This document shows positions 51,208 through 60,953 of a stretch of 64,000 bases of DNA, in pieces. The stretch is from an uncultured Acidobacteriota bacterium (lineage in GTDB: Bacteria; Acidobacteriota; Thermoanaerobaculia; Gp7-AA8). The stretch covers positions 62,001 through 126,000 of the forward strand of contig CALMZP010000147.1 in the NCBI GenBank assembly GCA_937870635.1, written 5' to 3'. A program made the translations under genes and the position numbers. A model generated the notes under the pieces. That model did not search any database. It was not told the origin of the DNA and worked only from the letters and a program-made list of their open reading frames with translations. Positions within the stretch are counted from its first letter, which is position 1, and every line of letters starts with the position of its first letter.

Positions 51208-52221
51208 ATGCCCGATGAATTGTTTCGACGCCGCACGGACCAGGACGCGGGCGATCTGACTCCCCTGCGTGCTCTGGTGGTGGACGATCACGAACGCTAT
51301 CGCAACCACATCGCGAAGCTCGCCTGCGAAGCCGGCTTTGCGGTGACCTCGTGCGCGGATGGAGCCGAGGCGCTGGCGGCGCTGGTTCAGGGTGCTGACT
51401 ATCAGCTGCTGATCATCGACCGCGAGATGCCGCGGGTGAACGGGTTTGCGCTCATCTCCGCGGTGCGCGAGCAAAAGCGGTTCAAGGATGTGTACGCGGT
51501 GATGCTGAGCGCCCGCGAAGACACCGAGACGAAGGTTTCTGCACTCAGTCTCGGGTTCGACGACTACATGGTGAAGTCGGCCGAGGAGGCGGAGATCGCG
51601 GCGCGCCTGAGCGCGGCAAAACGTCTCGTGCTGCGCCAGCGCCGGCTCGACGAAACGGTCCGCGAGCTCTACGGGCTGGCCACGCGCGACGAGCTCACGG
51701 GTCTCTTCAACCGCCGCGTGTTCTTCGTCGAGGCGGAGGCCCTGATCGCCAGCAATGCGGTGGTCAACCTGGTTTTCTTCGACCTCGACCAGTTCAAGAC
51801 GATCAACGATACGTTCGGACATCTGGCCGGCGATCGCATCCTTCGCGATGTCGGCGGGCTGTTTCTTCGCCGGACGCGCCACGAGGACCTCATCGTGAGA
51901 TACGGCGGGGACGAGTTCGTCATGCTCGTGCAGACGCTCTCGCCGCCGGAGGTCGAAGGTCTCGCGGGGCGAATGGCGGCCGAGATCGCCGCGCAGCGCT
52001 GGACGTTCGAAGGGGAGACGGTCGGAATCGGGGTCACGACGGGCATCGCCTGCTCGACGTTCCTCGAGCGCCCGACGCTGTCGCAACTGCTCAATGCCGG
52101 CGACCGCGACCTCTACAAGAACAAGTGGATGCGCCAGCACCCCGACCTCGACCCTTCCCTGTATGAGTACGACCGCGCGCGCGAAGGCCGGCTGGTGGAG
52201 ATCGTCGCGAAGAAGGCTTAA
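51208..52221 (+). CDS. Response regulator with GGDEF diguanylate cyclase domain
   Basis: Makes c-di-GMP under control of its receiver. REC (about 20-150): VVDDHERYR, phosphoacceptor in IIDREMP, Lys in VKSAEE. GGDEF (about 170-320): DELTGLFNRR, FDLDQFKTIND, RYGGDEFVML with an intact RxxD inhibitory site (RHED) five residues before GGDEF. WspR/PleD-like layout with one receiver. ATG 51208 is chosen; the frame is open from 51139. Confidence 0.93.
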   Translation: MPDELFRRRTDQDAGDLTPLRALVVDDHERYRNHIAKLACEAGFAVTSCADGAEALAALVQGADYQLLIIDREMPRVNGFALISAVREQKRFKDVYAVMLSAREDTETKVSALSLGFDDYMVKSAEEAEIAARLSAAKRLVLRQRRLDETVRELYGLATRDELTGLFNRRVFFVEAEALIASNAVVNLVFFDLDQFKTINDTFGHLAGDRILRDVGGLFLRRTRHEDLIVRYGGDEFVMLVQTLSPPEVEGLAGRMAAEIAAQRWTFEGETVGIGVTTGIACSTFLERPTLSQLLNAGDRDLYKNKWMRQHPDLDPSLYEYDRAREGRLVEIVAKKA

Positions 52222-52238
52222 GGGGGTTCATCCCCGTC

Positions 52239-52361
52239 ATTCACCATTCAACATTCCACATTTAACATTCAACATTCCCGTCTCCACGGGTAGGAAACGG
52301 GAATGTTGAATGTTAAATGTTGAATGTTAAATGTTGAATGTTGAATGTTGAATGTTGAAAG
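52239..52361. repeat. Heptamer inverted repeat, unit TTGAATG/TTAAATG
   Basis: The left arm CATTCAACATTCCACATTTA, then ACATTCAACATTCCCGT mirrors the right arm ACGGGAATGTTGAATGTTAA, followed by further TGTTGAA units to 52361. The TTAAATG variant unit occurs at the same distance from the centre on both sides. A block ATGCTTCCGGAGATCCCTCG at 52388 is shared with 30112-30131. Confidence 0.93.
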
Positions 52362-52452
52362 CTTCGCCTTTGGGGTTCATCCTGCCGATGCTTCCGGAGA
52401 TCCCTCGCTACGCTCGGGATGAAGTCTCGCGGTCAACTAGAATGCCACCCGC

Positions 52453-53127
52453 ATGTTCCATCTCGGTTCCATCCGCGGCACCACGATCGCGCTCGACTTC
52501 AGCTTCTTCATTCTCGTGGGGCTGTTCGTCATCACGAGCTACAACCCTGATCTCGGCATCCACTACGCACTGCTGTGGATCCCGATCCTGTTCCTGAGCA
52601 TCCTCATTCACGAGCTCGCGCACGCGGCCATGTTCGGGATCTTCGGCTACGGCTCGAGCCAGATTGTCCTCGGCGGAATCGGCGGGCATACGGTCGCCGC
52701 CGCCCGGCGCGACGCGAAACCTTGGCAGGAGATGGTCATCAGCATCGCCGGGCCGGTATCGAGCTTTCTGCTGGCCTGGCTCATGGTCATGTTGTACCAG
52801 CGGGTCGCGTTCGTCCGGCAGGATCCCATGCTCATCGCGTTCGTTCCGGAGATGATTCGCGCGAATTTCTTCTGGGGCATCTTCAACTGCATCCCGGTCA
52901 CGCCGCTGGACGGCGGCCAGGCTGTCCGGAGTTTCCTCCGCATCTTTCTGCCTGACCGGAAGGCTTTTCCCATCGCAGTCTGGATCGGCATCGTCGTGGG
53001 GGCGGCGGTGGCGATCTATGGGCTGATCGCGCGGCAGATCTTCGTGGCGGTTCTGATCGCCTGGTACGTCTTCATGAACTATCAGCAGTGGCAGTATTAC
53101 CGGGATCACGGAACGCCCGGCGACTAG
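52453..53127 (+). CDS. Site-2-protease-like membrane metallopeptidase (M50)
   Basis: Intramembrane zinc protease of 224 aa with HELAH (His53, Glu54, His57) and NCIPVTPLDGG (Asp153) in two predicted transmembrane helices, and four to five further helices. It belongs to the short Rip-type M50 group without a PDZ domain. Substrate unknown; possible targets are membrane-bound anti-sigma factors. Confidence 0.92.
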   Translation: MFHLGSIRGTTIALDFSFFILVGLFVITSYNPDLGIHYALLWIPILFLSILIHELAHAAMFGIFGYGSSQIVLGGIGGHTVAAARRDAKPWQEMVISIAGPVSSFLLAWLMVMLYQRVAFVRQDPMLIAFVPEMIRANFFWGIFNCIPVTPLDGGQAVRSFLRIFLPDRKAFPIAVWIGIVVGAAVAIYGLIARQIFVAVLIAWYVFMNYQQWQYYRDHGTPGD

Positions 53128-53172
53128 ACCCCGTACAATGTCGGCCGGCGCCCCTCCTGGCACCTCGTTCCG

Positions 53173-56100
53173 ATGGCCACGCATCCCACGCGATCTACCC
53201 GTCCGGGCCTCCTTGACCGCTTGACGGCCTTTCTGCGTCCCGCGAAGGCTGCCCAGGAAGTTCGCACGACGATCGCGATCCTGGAGGCGCAGCAGGAAGC
53301 CACCCTGGACGGAATCCTCGTCGTCGGCAACGATCGGCGCATCCTCTCGTTCAACCAGCGTTTCCTCGAGATCTGGGACATTCCGCCGGCCCTTGCCGCA
53401 TCGAAGGGCGACGAGAGGATGCTCCTTCACGCGTTCGAGCTCGTCGCCGACCGAGAGCGCTTTGCGAGAGGCGTTGACGCGCTGTATGCCGACCCTCTGG
53501 CGATCGCGCAGGACGAGGTCATCGAGCTGAAAGACGGCCGGACGCTGTCGCGAACGACCCTCCCCGTCACCACCAGCGACGGAGACGTGACCGGACGGGC
53601 GTGGTATTTCCGGGACATCACCGATGCGCGCCGGTCGGAAAGACTGCAATCGGCGCTCTTCCGCATCTCGCAACTGTCCCGTGAGTCGCGCGATCTGCCC
53701 GCGTTCTATGCCTCGATCCACAAAGTCGTAGGCGAACTGATGGATGCCACGAACTTCTACATTGCCGAGTACGACGCCGCGGCCGACATTCTCACGTTCC
53801 CCTACTTTGTCGACCAGTTCGATCCGGCGCCGGAGGGACGTCCCCCGGGACGGACGCTCACAGCGTACGTGCTGCGAACGGGAAAGCCGGTGCTCGCGAC
53901 ACCGGAGCGGTTCGAATCGCTCCAGGCACAAGGCGAGGTGGAACTGATCGGAGCGCCATCGGTCGACTGGCTCGGCGTTCCGCTCAAGACCGGTGACCGC
54001 ACCTGGGGCGTCCTCGGCGCGCAGACGTACGACGAGCGGCGGCGATACACGCGGCGCGACGAGGAAGTTCTCCGCTTCGTCTCCGAGCACGTGGCTTCGG
54101 CGATCGAGCAGAAGCGCAAGGAAGAAGCGCTTCGCGAGAGTGAGCTGCGCTACCGGCAGATGTTCGAGAACACCCGGGCGATCCAGCTCATCATCGATCC
54201 GGAGAGCGGCGAGCTCGTCGACGCGAACATGGCCGCCTGTGATTTCTACGGCTACACGGTGGAAGAGCTGCGCCGGATGAAGATCTGGAACATCAACGTT
54301 CTCGGTGAAGAGCGGGTGAAGGAAGAGATGCGCAACGCGGCCCAGCAGGACCGCGGCTACTTCGTGTTCCAGCACATGCGCGCGAACGGCGAGATCCGTG
54401 ACGTCGAGGTCCATTCCGGTCCGATCGAGGTCGAAGGGCGCAGGCTTCTGTACTCCATCGTCCACGACGTGACCGAGCGCAAACGCACGGAGCGCGCGCT
54501 GCAGCAGTCCGAAGAGAAATACCGCAGCATCTTCGACCACGCCTCCGTCGGCATTCTTCAGTCGACGCGCGACGGCCACCTCATCACGGCGAACAGTACT
54601 CTGGCGCGCATGCTCGGATACGCCTCCGTCGAGGAGCTGCTCAAGGTGGATATGGGTCGCGACGTCTGGTACAGCCAGGCGGAGCGCGAGCACCTTTTTC
54701 GGACGTTCGAGCCCCAGGGATACGCGACGGACGTGGAAGTGCGCTGGAAACGAAAGGACGGGACGCCCATCTGGATCCAGTTGAGCGCGCACATCATCCG
54801 CTCTGCCTCCGGTTCAGCGTTTTACGAAGGATTCGTCTACGACATCTCCAACCGCAAATTGGCCGAGGAGTCTTTCGCGGCCGCGAACATGCAGCGCAAG
54901 GCGGTCCTCGATGCAGCCACGCGCGTCTCGATCATCGCCACCGATGCGGCGGGCACCATCACCGTTTTCAACTCCGGCGCCGAGCGTCTCCTCGGATATG
55001 CAGCGGCCGACATGATCGGCACGCGATCCCTGCTGGACATACACGACGCCGGCGAAGTAGCGTCACACGGCGCCGATCTCAGCGCTACGCTTCACCGCCC
55101 CGTCGGTCCGTTCGAGGCTCTCGTCCACGGCGTGACGATGGAGGAAGTCGAAGAGCGAGAATGGACGTACCTGAAAGCGTCGGGCGACCGCCGCACCCTC
55201 CTCGTCTCGGTGACGCCGTTGCGCGGCGACAACGGAGAGATCACCGGGTTCCTCCACGTCGGCACGGACATCACCGAGCGCAAGCAGGCCGAGGAGATGC
55301 TGCGTCAGCAGTCGGCGGCGATGACGGCATCGATGGACGGCATCGGCATCGTGGACGAGCACCTGACATTCACGCACGTCAACGACGCGCTTGCCAAGCT
55401 GTATGGATATCCGCGCGCACAGGCGATGATGGGACACTCCCTCATCGAGTTGTACGAGGGCGCGGACCGCGAGCGCCTCGCCTCGAGCATCGTTCCGGCG
55501 GTCAGGAGCCGGGGCCGCTGGCGCGGCGAAGCGACCGGGCGCCGGCGCGATGGCTTCTCCTTCCCGCAGGAAATCTCACTGACCGCGATCGACGAAGGCG
55601 GGATGGTCTGCGTCGTCCGCGACATCACCGAGCGTACGTACGCCGAAGAGCAGATCAAGCACCTCGCCTATCACGACGCCTTGACCGGCCTTCCGAACCG
55701 CCTGCTCTTCAAAGACCGCCTCACCGTGGCGCTCTCGCACGCGCAGCGCGACAACTCCCGCGTGGCCGTCCTCTTCCTCGATCTCGACCGGTTCAAAGTC
55801 ATCAACGACTCACTGGGGCACAACGTCGGCGACCAGCTCCTGCAGGCAGTATCGACGCGCGTGCAGTCCTGCGTGCGTGAAAGCGACACCGTGGCGCGCC
55901 TGGGCGGCGACGAGTTCACGATGCTGCTCCCCGCGCTCTCCCAGTCCGAAGACGCCGCGGTGGTGGCTCAGAAGGTTCTCGAAGCGATCCGCTATCCATT
56001 CCACATCGAGGGCCGTGAGTTTTTCACGACGACGAGCATCGGTATCAGCATCTATCCGGAAGATGGAACGGACGCGGCGACGCTGATCAAGAACGCCGAC

Positions 56101-56964
56101 ACGGCGATGTATCAGGCCAAGGAACAGGGCCGCGACAACTATCAGCTCTTCAACGCCTTCGTGAACGCCAAGGCGCTCCAGCGCATCGCCATGGAACATG
56201 GTCTGCGCAAGGCGCTCATCAACGACGAATTCGAGATTCACTATCAGCCGATCTTCGATCTTCGCTCCAACCGCATCAGCGGCATGGAAGCGCTTCTTCG
56301 GTGGACGCATCCGGAGATGGGCCGGATCCCGCCGAACGTCTTCATCCCCGTGGCCGAGACAACGGGGATGATGGTCCCGATCGGCATGTGGGTGATGCGC
56401 ACGGCGTGCATCCAGGCCCGGCGCTGGCAGGACGCCGGATTCCGCAATCTCTCGCTGGCAGTCAACCTCTCGGTCACGCAGCTCCAGCAGGCGGACCTGG
56501 TGGAACGCGTCCGAGAGGTGCTCCAGGAGAGCCGCCTGCCGTCCCACCTGCTCGAGCTCGAGATTACGGAGAGCAGCGCCATGCAGAGTCCGGAAACGAT
56601 CGCCCGGACGCTGATGGAGCTGAAGGCGATGGGGATCCGCATCTCGCTGGACGATTTCGGCACCGGCCATTCATCGCTCAGCTACCTCAAGCGCTTTCCG
56701 ATCGACACGCTCAAGATCGACCAGTCGTTCGTCCGCGACATCAACAACGATCCGGATACCGCGGCGATCGTCATCGCCATCATCGCCATGGCGCACAGCC
56801 TCCGCCTGAAGGTGATCGCCGAAGGCGTCGAGCTCACAGACCAGTCGAACTTCCTGAAGAGATTCTCCTGCGACCAGATGCAGGGCTACCTGATCAAGCC
56901 CCCGGTCCCAGCGAGCGAGTTCCTCGATCTGATCAGCCTCGCCGCAAGAGACGCGGTGTCGTAG
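53173..56964 (+). CDS. Multi-sensor GGDEF-EAL c-di-GMP enzyme
   Basis: Cytoplasmic 1263-aa protein. Order: PAS-like (about 30-150), GAF (about 170-315), several PAS domains (about 320-860, including YRQMFENTRAIQLIIDPESG, YRSIFDHASVGILQST and AVLDAATRVSIIATDAAGTI), GGDEF (about 865-1010: DLDRFKVINDSLGHN, RLGGDEFTML) and EAL (about 1025-1263: EALLRWTHPEMG, DDFGTGHSSLSYLKRFPID, AEGVE). Both catalytic motifs are intact. The RxxD I-site is present as RESD. No transmembrane segment is seen, so it senses cytoplasmic signals. Confidence 0.95.
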   Translation: MATHPTRSTRPGLLDRLTAFLRPAKAAQEVRTTIAILEAQQEATLDGILVVGNDRRILSFNQRFLEIWDIPPALAASKGDERMLLHAFELVADRERFARGVDALYADPLAIAQDEVIELKDGRTLSRTTLPVTTSDGDVTGRAWYFRDITDARRSERLQSALFRISQLSRESRDLPAFYASIHKVVGELMDATNFYIAEYDAAADILTFPYFVDQFDPAPEGRPPGRTLTAYVLRTGKPVLATPERFESLQAQGEVELIGAPSVDWLGVPLKTGDRTWGVLGAQTYDERRRYTRRDEEVLRFVSEHVASAIEQKRKEEALRESELRYRQMFENTRAIQLIIDPESGELVDANMAACDFYGYTVEELRRMKIWNINVLGEERVKEEMRNAAQQDRGYFVFQHMRANGEIRDVEVHSGPIEVEGRRLLYSIVHDVTERKRTERALQQSEEKYRSIFDHASVGILQSTRDGHLITANSTLARMLGYASVEELLKVDMGRDVWYSQAEREHLFRTFEPQGYATDVEVRWKRKDGTPIWIQLSAHIIRSASGSAFYEGFVYDISNRKLAEESFAAANMQRKAVLDAATRVSIIATDAAGTITVFNSGAERLLGYAAADMIGTRSLLDIHDAGEVASHGADLSATLHRPVGPFEALVHGVTMEEVEEREWTYLKASGDRRTLLVSVTPLRGDNGEITGFLHVGTDITERKQAEEMLRQQSAAMTASMDGIGIVDEHLTFTHVNDALAKLYGYPRAQAMMGHSLIELYEGADRERLASSIVPAVRSRGRWRGEATGRRRDGFSFPQEISLTAIDEGGMVCVVRDITERTYAEEQIKHLAYHDALTGLPNRLLFKDRLTVALSHAQRDNSRVAVLFLDLDRFKVINDSLGHNVGDQLLQAVSTRVQSCVRESDTVARLGGDEFTMLLPALSQSEDAAVVAQKVLEAIRYPFHIEGREFFTTTSIGISIYPEDGTDAATLIKNADTAMYQAKEQGRDNYQLFNAFVNAKALQRIAMEHGLRKALINDEFEIHYQPIFDLRSNRISGMEALLRWTHPEMGRIPPNVFIPVAETTGMMVPIGMWVMRTACIQARRWQDAGFRNLSLAVNLSVTQLQQADLVERVREVLQESRLPSHLLELEITESSAMQSPETIARTLMELKAMGIRISLDDFGTGHSSLSYLKRFPIDTLKIDQSFVRDINNDPDTAAIVIAIIAMAHSLRLKVIAEGVELTDQSNFLKRFSCDQMQGYLIKPPVPASEFLDLISLAARDAVS

Positions 56965-57009
56965 GTCCAAGGTCCAGGGTCCAAGGGCCAGGGTCCAGGG
57001 TCCAAGGTC
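56964..57009. repeat. Single-orientation heptamer array, unit GGTCCAA/GGTCCAG
   Basis: Six to seven units GGTCCAA, GGTCCAG, GGTCCAA, GGGCCAG, GGTCCAG, GGTCCAA begin directly after the stop codon of the GGDEF-EAL gene. No reverse-complement arm, so this is a half-element. Two bases separate it from the dnaE stop. Confidence 0.9.
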
Positions 57010-57011
57010 GC

Positions 57012-60000
57012 TTAGAACATGTAGTGCGCGCTGGCGTGCACCGCCAGCAAGGCCTCGTTCAGCGCCGGGCCGGGCTGCACGCGGAAGTGGTGATTGAGCT
57101 TCAGCTTCAACTCCCCTGCTTCCGGCACGTCGATCAGCGTGACACTGACCGGAATCTCGCCAGGGTGCTCCTCGAAGATCTCGCGGATTTTCTTCACCGT
57201 GTCCTCGGTGACGCGAGGGTAAGGCACCTGGAGCGAGATCTCTTTGACCTTCTTGTCGCGAATGCCGTCGAGCGGCACGATCTCGAGCGCATTCAGCTCC
57301 GGCGTGATCGGCGACTCGGTGAACGCGGCGGCATGCGATACAAATGACGGTTCTTCCACGATTGCCGCGACGGCGTCGTTGAACGTGTCCGCGGCCAGTG
57401 GAGCGCCTCCGAACAAGCCCAGATTGTTCGTCCGGTCCCCGTATTTCTCGCGCTCGATCTCTTTCGGATCGCGGTCGTCTTCTTCCGCGCCGCTGAAATC
57501 GTCACGGATCTCATACGCCGAGATCCGCGGCCTCGCCTCGGGATGTCCGCCGTACTCGTCGTCGTAGTGCTGGGCGTTCTGCTCGGCGGACTGCAGCGAG
57601 GCGCTGCGGTTGGCCTGCATGCCGCCGGTGTCCTTGACTGCACCGGTCAGGAGCACGGCCACGCCGTTCTCCAGCCATCTGGCGTACTTCGAGTAGAGAT
57701 CGCTGAACACGACGACGTCCACCGACCCGTACTGATCGTCGAGGATGAACTTCGCCATCAGCTTGCCCTCGTTGGGGCCCTTCTTGATCTTCGTCTTCTT
57801 GATCTGCGCGACGATCCCGCCGATGTTCACCACTTCGTCGACGTGACGATGGAGGGTCTCCGTGTTCGCGTTGGAGAAGATCTTCAGCTCCTTCGCGTAC
57901 TTGTTCAGCGGATGGCCGGAGACGTAGAAACCGAGCGTCTCCTTCTCGTAGCGCAGCATCTCCTCCTCCGGCCACTCCAGGGGAAGTGGGGCGCGGGCGA
58001 CCTCGCCCGCGCCTGGCGTGGGCGCAGCGGCCATTCCTCCAAAGCCAAAGAGGCTGCTTTGCCCCTTTTCTTTCGCTTCCTTCGTGCGCTGGGCGCTGTC
58101 CGCCGTCGGCTCGAGCTGCTCGTGCAGAGCGCGGCGGGTCGTGCCCATGAAGTCGAACGAACCGGACTTGATCAGCGCCTCGAGGACCTTCTTGTTGCAG
58201 GCCCGGAGGTCGACCTCCTCGCAGAACTGCAGGAGCGAGGAGAACCGTCCGATCCGGCGGCGCGCTTCGAGCACCGATTCGATGGCGCTCTCACCGACTC
58301 CTTTGACGGCGCCGAGGCCGAAGCGGATGTCGTTGCCGACGACCGTGAAGAACATGTTCGATTCGTTCACGTCCGGCGGCAGGACCTTGATGCCCATCTG
58401 CGCCGCCTCGTGGATGAACTTCACCACCGCGTCGGTGCGGTCCATTTCCGAGCTCATGAGCGCGGCCATGAAATGGCGGGGATAGTGAACCTTCAGCCAC
58501 GCGGTCTGGTAGGCGACGAGCGCGTAAGCAACGGAGTGCGACTTGTTGAAGCCGTATCGCGCGAAGGGCTCGATGTAGTCGAAGATCTCGTTCGCCTTTT
58601 TCTTGTCGTACCCGTTCTTCGTCGCACCGGCGACGAACTTCTCGCGCTCGGCGGCCATGATGGCCACGTCCTTCTTGCCCATGGCCTTGCGGAGAAGGTC
58701 GGCCTGCCCCAGCGAGTAGCCTGCGATCGCCTGCGCGATCTGCATGACCTGCTCCTGATAGACGATGACGCCGTACGTCTCCTCGAGATACGTCTTCATC
58801 GCCGGCACGAGGTACTTCGATTTCGACGTGCCATTCTTGCGGCGGACGTACTCGTCGACCATTCCCGCATCGAGCGCACCCGGCCGATAGAGCGCGTTGA
58901 GCGCGGCCAGGTCTTCGAATTTCGTCGGCCTGGCCTTCCGGAGGAGATCGACCATGCCCCCCGACTCGAACTGGAAAACGCCCTTGGTCCGTCCCTCCTG
59001 GAAGAGGCGGAACACGTCCGGATCGTCGAGCGGAATCGTATCGATGTCGATCTTCGTCCCGTCCTGCGCCAGCGCGCTCTTCACGGCGTCGTCGATCACC
59101 GTGAGCGTGCGCAGCCCGAGGAAGTCCATCTTGAGAAGACCCATCTTCTCGACGACGCGCATGTCGAACTGCGTCACGATTTCATCGCGGTTCGTGCGGT
59201 ACAGCGGCACGTAGTTCGTGACCGGCTCCGGCGTGATGACGACGCCCGCCGCGTGCATGCCGGCGTGACGCGACAGACCTTCCAGCCGCGAACCGATCTC
59301 GATGACCTGCGCCACTTCCTTGTCGTTCCGGATGAATTCCGCCAGCTGCGGCGATTCCTTCGCAGCGGTGGGAAGCGTCACGTCCGGACCGGCGGGAATC
59401 GTCTTGGCGACCTTGTCGACGAGACCGTAGGGCATGCCCAACACGCGGCCGACGTCGCGCACCACCGATTTGGCGGCCATCGTTCCGAACGTGATGATCT
59501 GCGCGACGTTTTCCTTCCCGTACTTGTTGCGCACGTACTCGATCACCCGCCCGCGCCGGTTCATGCAGAAGTCGACGTCGATGTCGGGCATCGAGATGCG
59601 CTCGGGATTGAGGAACCGCTCGAAGAGGAGGTCGTACTCGAGCGGATCGACGTCGGTGATGCCCATCGACCAGGCCACGACCGACCCTGCGGCCGATCCG
59701 CGGCCCGGCCCCACCGGGATTCCGTTGTCTTTCGCGTACTTGATGAAGTCCCAGACCACGAGGAAGTAACCGGGGAAGCCCATCCCCTTGATGATCTCGA
59801 TCTCGCGCTCGAGACGGTCGCGGTACTCCTGCAGATCGTGCTTCGGTTTGCGCCGGATCGCGTCGATCCTTTTCTGCAGGCCCGCTCTCGCCACTTCCGC
59901 GAAATACGTCGCGATGTCCCTGCCCGGCGGCACGGGGAACTTCGGCAGATGATGCCCCGACACGTCGAGGGACATGTTCACGCGGTCGGCGATGCGCACC

Positions 60001-60806
60001 GTGTTCGCCACCGCCTGCGGATACGCCTTGAAGATCTTCTCCATCTCCTCGGCTCCCTTGACGTAGAAGTCGTCGGAGTAGAACTTCATCCGCTTCTCGT
60101 CGCCGAGGGTCTTGCCGGTCCCGATGCAGAGCAGGACCTCGTGGGCGAAGGCGTCGTCCTTGTCGAGATAGTGCGAGTCGTTCGTGGCCACCAGCTGCAG
60201 GCCGACTTCCTCGCCGAGCCGCGCCATCATCGGCACGATCTTCTGCTGGTCGGGGATCCCGTGATCCTGGATCTCGAGGAAATAGTTGTCCGCGCCGAGG
60301 ATTTCCTTGTACTGCCGGGCAGCGTCGCGCGCCTTGCCGTAGTTGCCGCCGGCGAGAGCCTGCGACACTTCTCCTTTGAGACAGGAGGAGAGCACGATCA
60401 GTCCTTCGCGATGTTCGCGAAGAAGCTCCTTGTCGATACGCGGCTTGTAGTAGAAGCCCTCGGTGTATCCCGCGCTGACGAGCTTGACGAGGTTCCTGTA
60501 GCCCTCGTTGGTGGCGGCCAGCACGATCAGATGGTTGTTCGCGCCGGCGTCGGCCTGCTGATCTTCGACGCCGGCCTTGTCGTGCCGGGAGCCGTAGGCG
60601 ACATACATCTCACAACCGATGATCGGCTTGACCTTGTTCGCCTTCATCGCGTTGTAGAACTCGACCGCGCCGAACATGTTGCCGTGGTCGGTGATGGCGC
60701 AGGCCGGCATGCCCAGCTGGGCGACTTTGGCCGCGAGTTTTTCGGGCCGGGTGGCGCCGTCGAGCAACGAGTATTCGGTGTGAAGATGGAGATGAGCGAA
60801 GGACAT
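57012..60806 (-). CDS. dnaE: DNA polymerase III alpha subunit
   Basis: Replicative polymerase of 1264 aa: PHP domain at the N-terminus (FAHLHLHTEYSLLDGATR), palm with the catalytic PDIDVDF, fingers FARYGFNKSHSVAYALVAY, then helix-hairpin-helix (GVGESAIESVLEARR) and a C-terminal OB-fold/tau-binding part. It is longer than typical DnaE1 (about 1,160 aa). Extra length includes a linker APTPGAGEVARAPLPLEW encoded by a family A palindrome (57986-58011) and an acidic tail-proximal insert near residues 1100-1170. Confidence 0.96.
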   Translation of the reverse strand: MSFAHLHLHTEYSLLDGATRPEKLAAKVAQLGMPACAITDHGNMFGAVEFYNAMKANKVKPIIGCEMYVAYGSRHDKAGVEDQQADAGANNHLIVLAATNEGYRNLVKLVSAGYTEGFYYKPRIDKELLREHREGLIVLSSCLKGEVSQALAGGNYGKARDAARQYKEILGADNYFLEIQDHGIPDQQKIVPMMARLGEEVGLQLVATNDSHYLDKDDAFAHEVLLCIGTGKTLGDEKRMKFYSDDFYVKGAEEMEKIFKAYPQAVANTVRIADRVNMSLDVSGHHLPKFPVPPGRDIATYFAEVARAGLQKRIDAIRRKPKHDLQEYRDRLEREIEIIKGMGFPGYFLVVWDFIKYAKDNGIPVGPGRGSAAGSVVAWSMGITDVDPLEYDLLFERFLNPERISMPDIDVDFCMNRRGRVIEYVRNKYGKENVAQIITFGTMAAKSVVRDVGRVLGMPYGLVDKVAKTIPAGPDVTLPTAAKESPQLAEFIRNDKEVAQVIEIGSRLEGLSRHAGMHAAGVVITPEPVTNYVPLYRTNRDEIVTQFDMRVVEKMGLLKMDFLGLRTLTVIDDAVKSALAQDGTKIDIDTIPLDDPDVFRLFQEGRTKGVFQFESGGMVDLLRKARPTKFEDLAALNALYRPGALDAGMVDEYVRRKNGTSKSKYLVPAMKTYLEETYGVIVYQEQVMQIAQAIAGYSLGQADLLRKAMGKKDVAIMAAEREKFVAGATKNGYDKKKANEIFDYIEPFARYGFNKSHSVAYALVAYQTAWLKVHYPRHFMAALMSSEMDRTDAVVKFIHEAAQMGIKVLPPDVNESNMFFTVVGNDIRFGLGAVKGVGESAIESVLEARRRIGRFSSLLQFCEEVDLRACNKKVLEALIKSGSFDFMGTTRRALHEQLEPTADSAQRTKEAKEKGQSSLFGFGGMAAAPTPGAGEVARAPLPLEWPEEEMLRYEKETLGFYVSGHPLNKYAKELKIFSNANTETLHRHVDEVVNIGGIVAQIKKTKIKKGPNEGKLMAKFILDDQYGSVDVVVFSDLYSKYARWLENGVAVLLTGAVKDTGGMQANRSASLQSAEQNAQHYDDEYGGHPEARPRISAYEIRDDFSGAEEDDRDPKEIEREKYGDRTNNLGLFGGAPLAADTFNDAVAAIVEEPSFVSHAAAFTESPITPELNALEIVPLDGIRDKKVKEISLQVPYPRVTEDTVKKIREIFEEHPGEIPVSVTLIDVPEAGELKLKLNHHFRVQPGPALNEALLAVHASAHYMF
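57986..58011. repeat. Family A palindrome inside dnaE
   Basis: GTGGGGCGCGGGCGACCTCG followed by CCCGCG; reads as PGAGEVARAP on the dnaE strand. Nearly identical in core (GCGCGGGCGACCTCGCCCGCG) to the copy in the GNAT gene at 39473-39500. Confidence 0.78.
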
Positions 60807-60953
60807 TCTGGAGCCGGCGGCGACTGTGCCGCCCGCGATCAGTCTAACGGCCGGGACCCTGCTTTTGGCACAAGCTCTTGTGCAGGTGAAGCGCGGCCGA
60901 CCTCGCCCGCGCAGCCTGTCTACGAATGGTAGATTGAAATACGCCGGTTGTGG

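Noticed and set aside
52408-54792. Open frame of 794 codons on minus, opposite the site-2 protease and the PAS-GGDEF-EAL gene
   Set aside because: Arg/Glu/His-rich shadow reading; the plus-strand proteins have clear domains.
57543-60932. Open frame of 1129 codons on plus, opposite dnaE
   Set aside because: It is antisense to a clear dnaE; long open shadows are expected in GC-rich DNA, and its translation is low-complexity with no domain.
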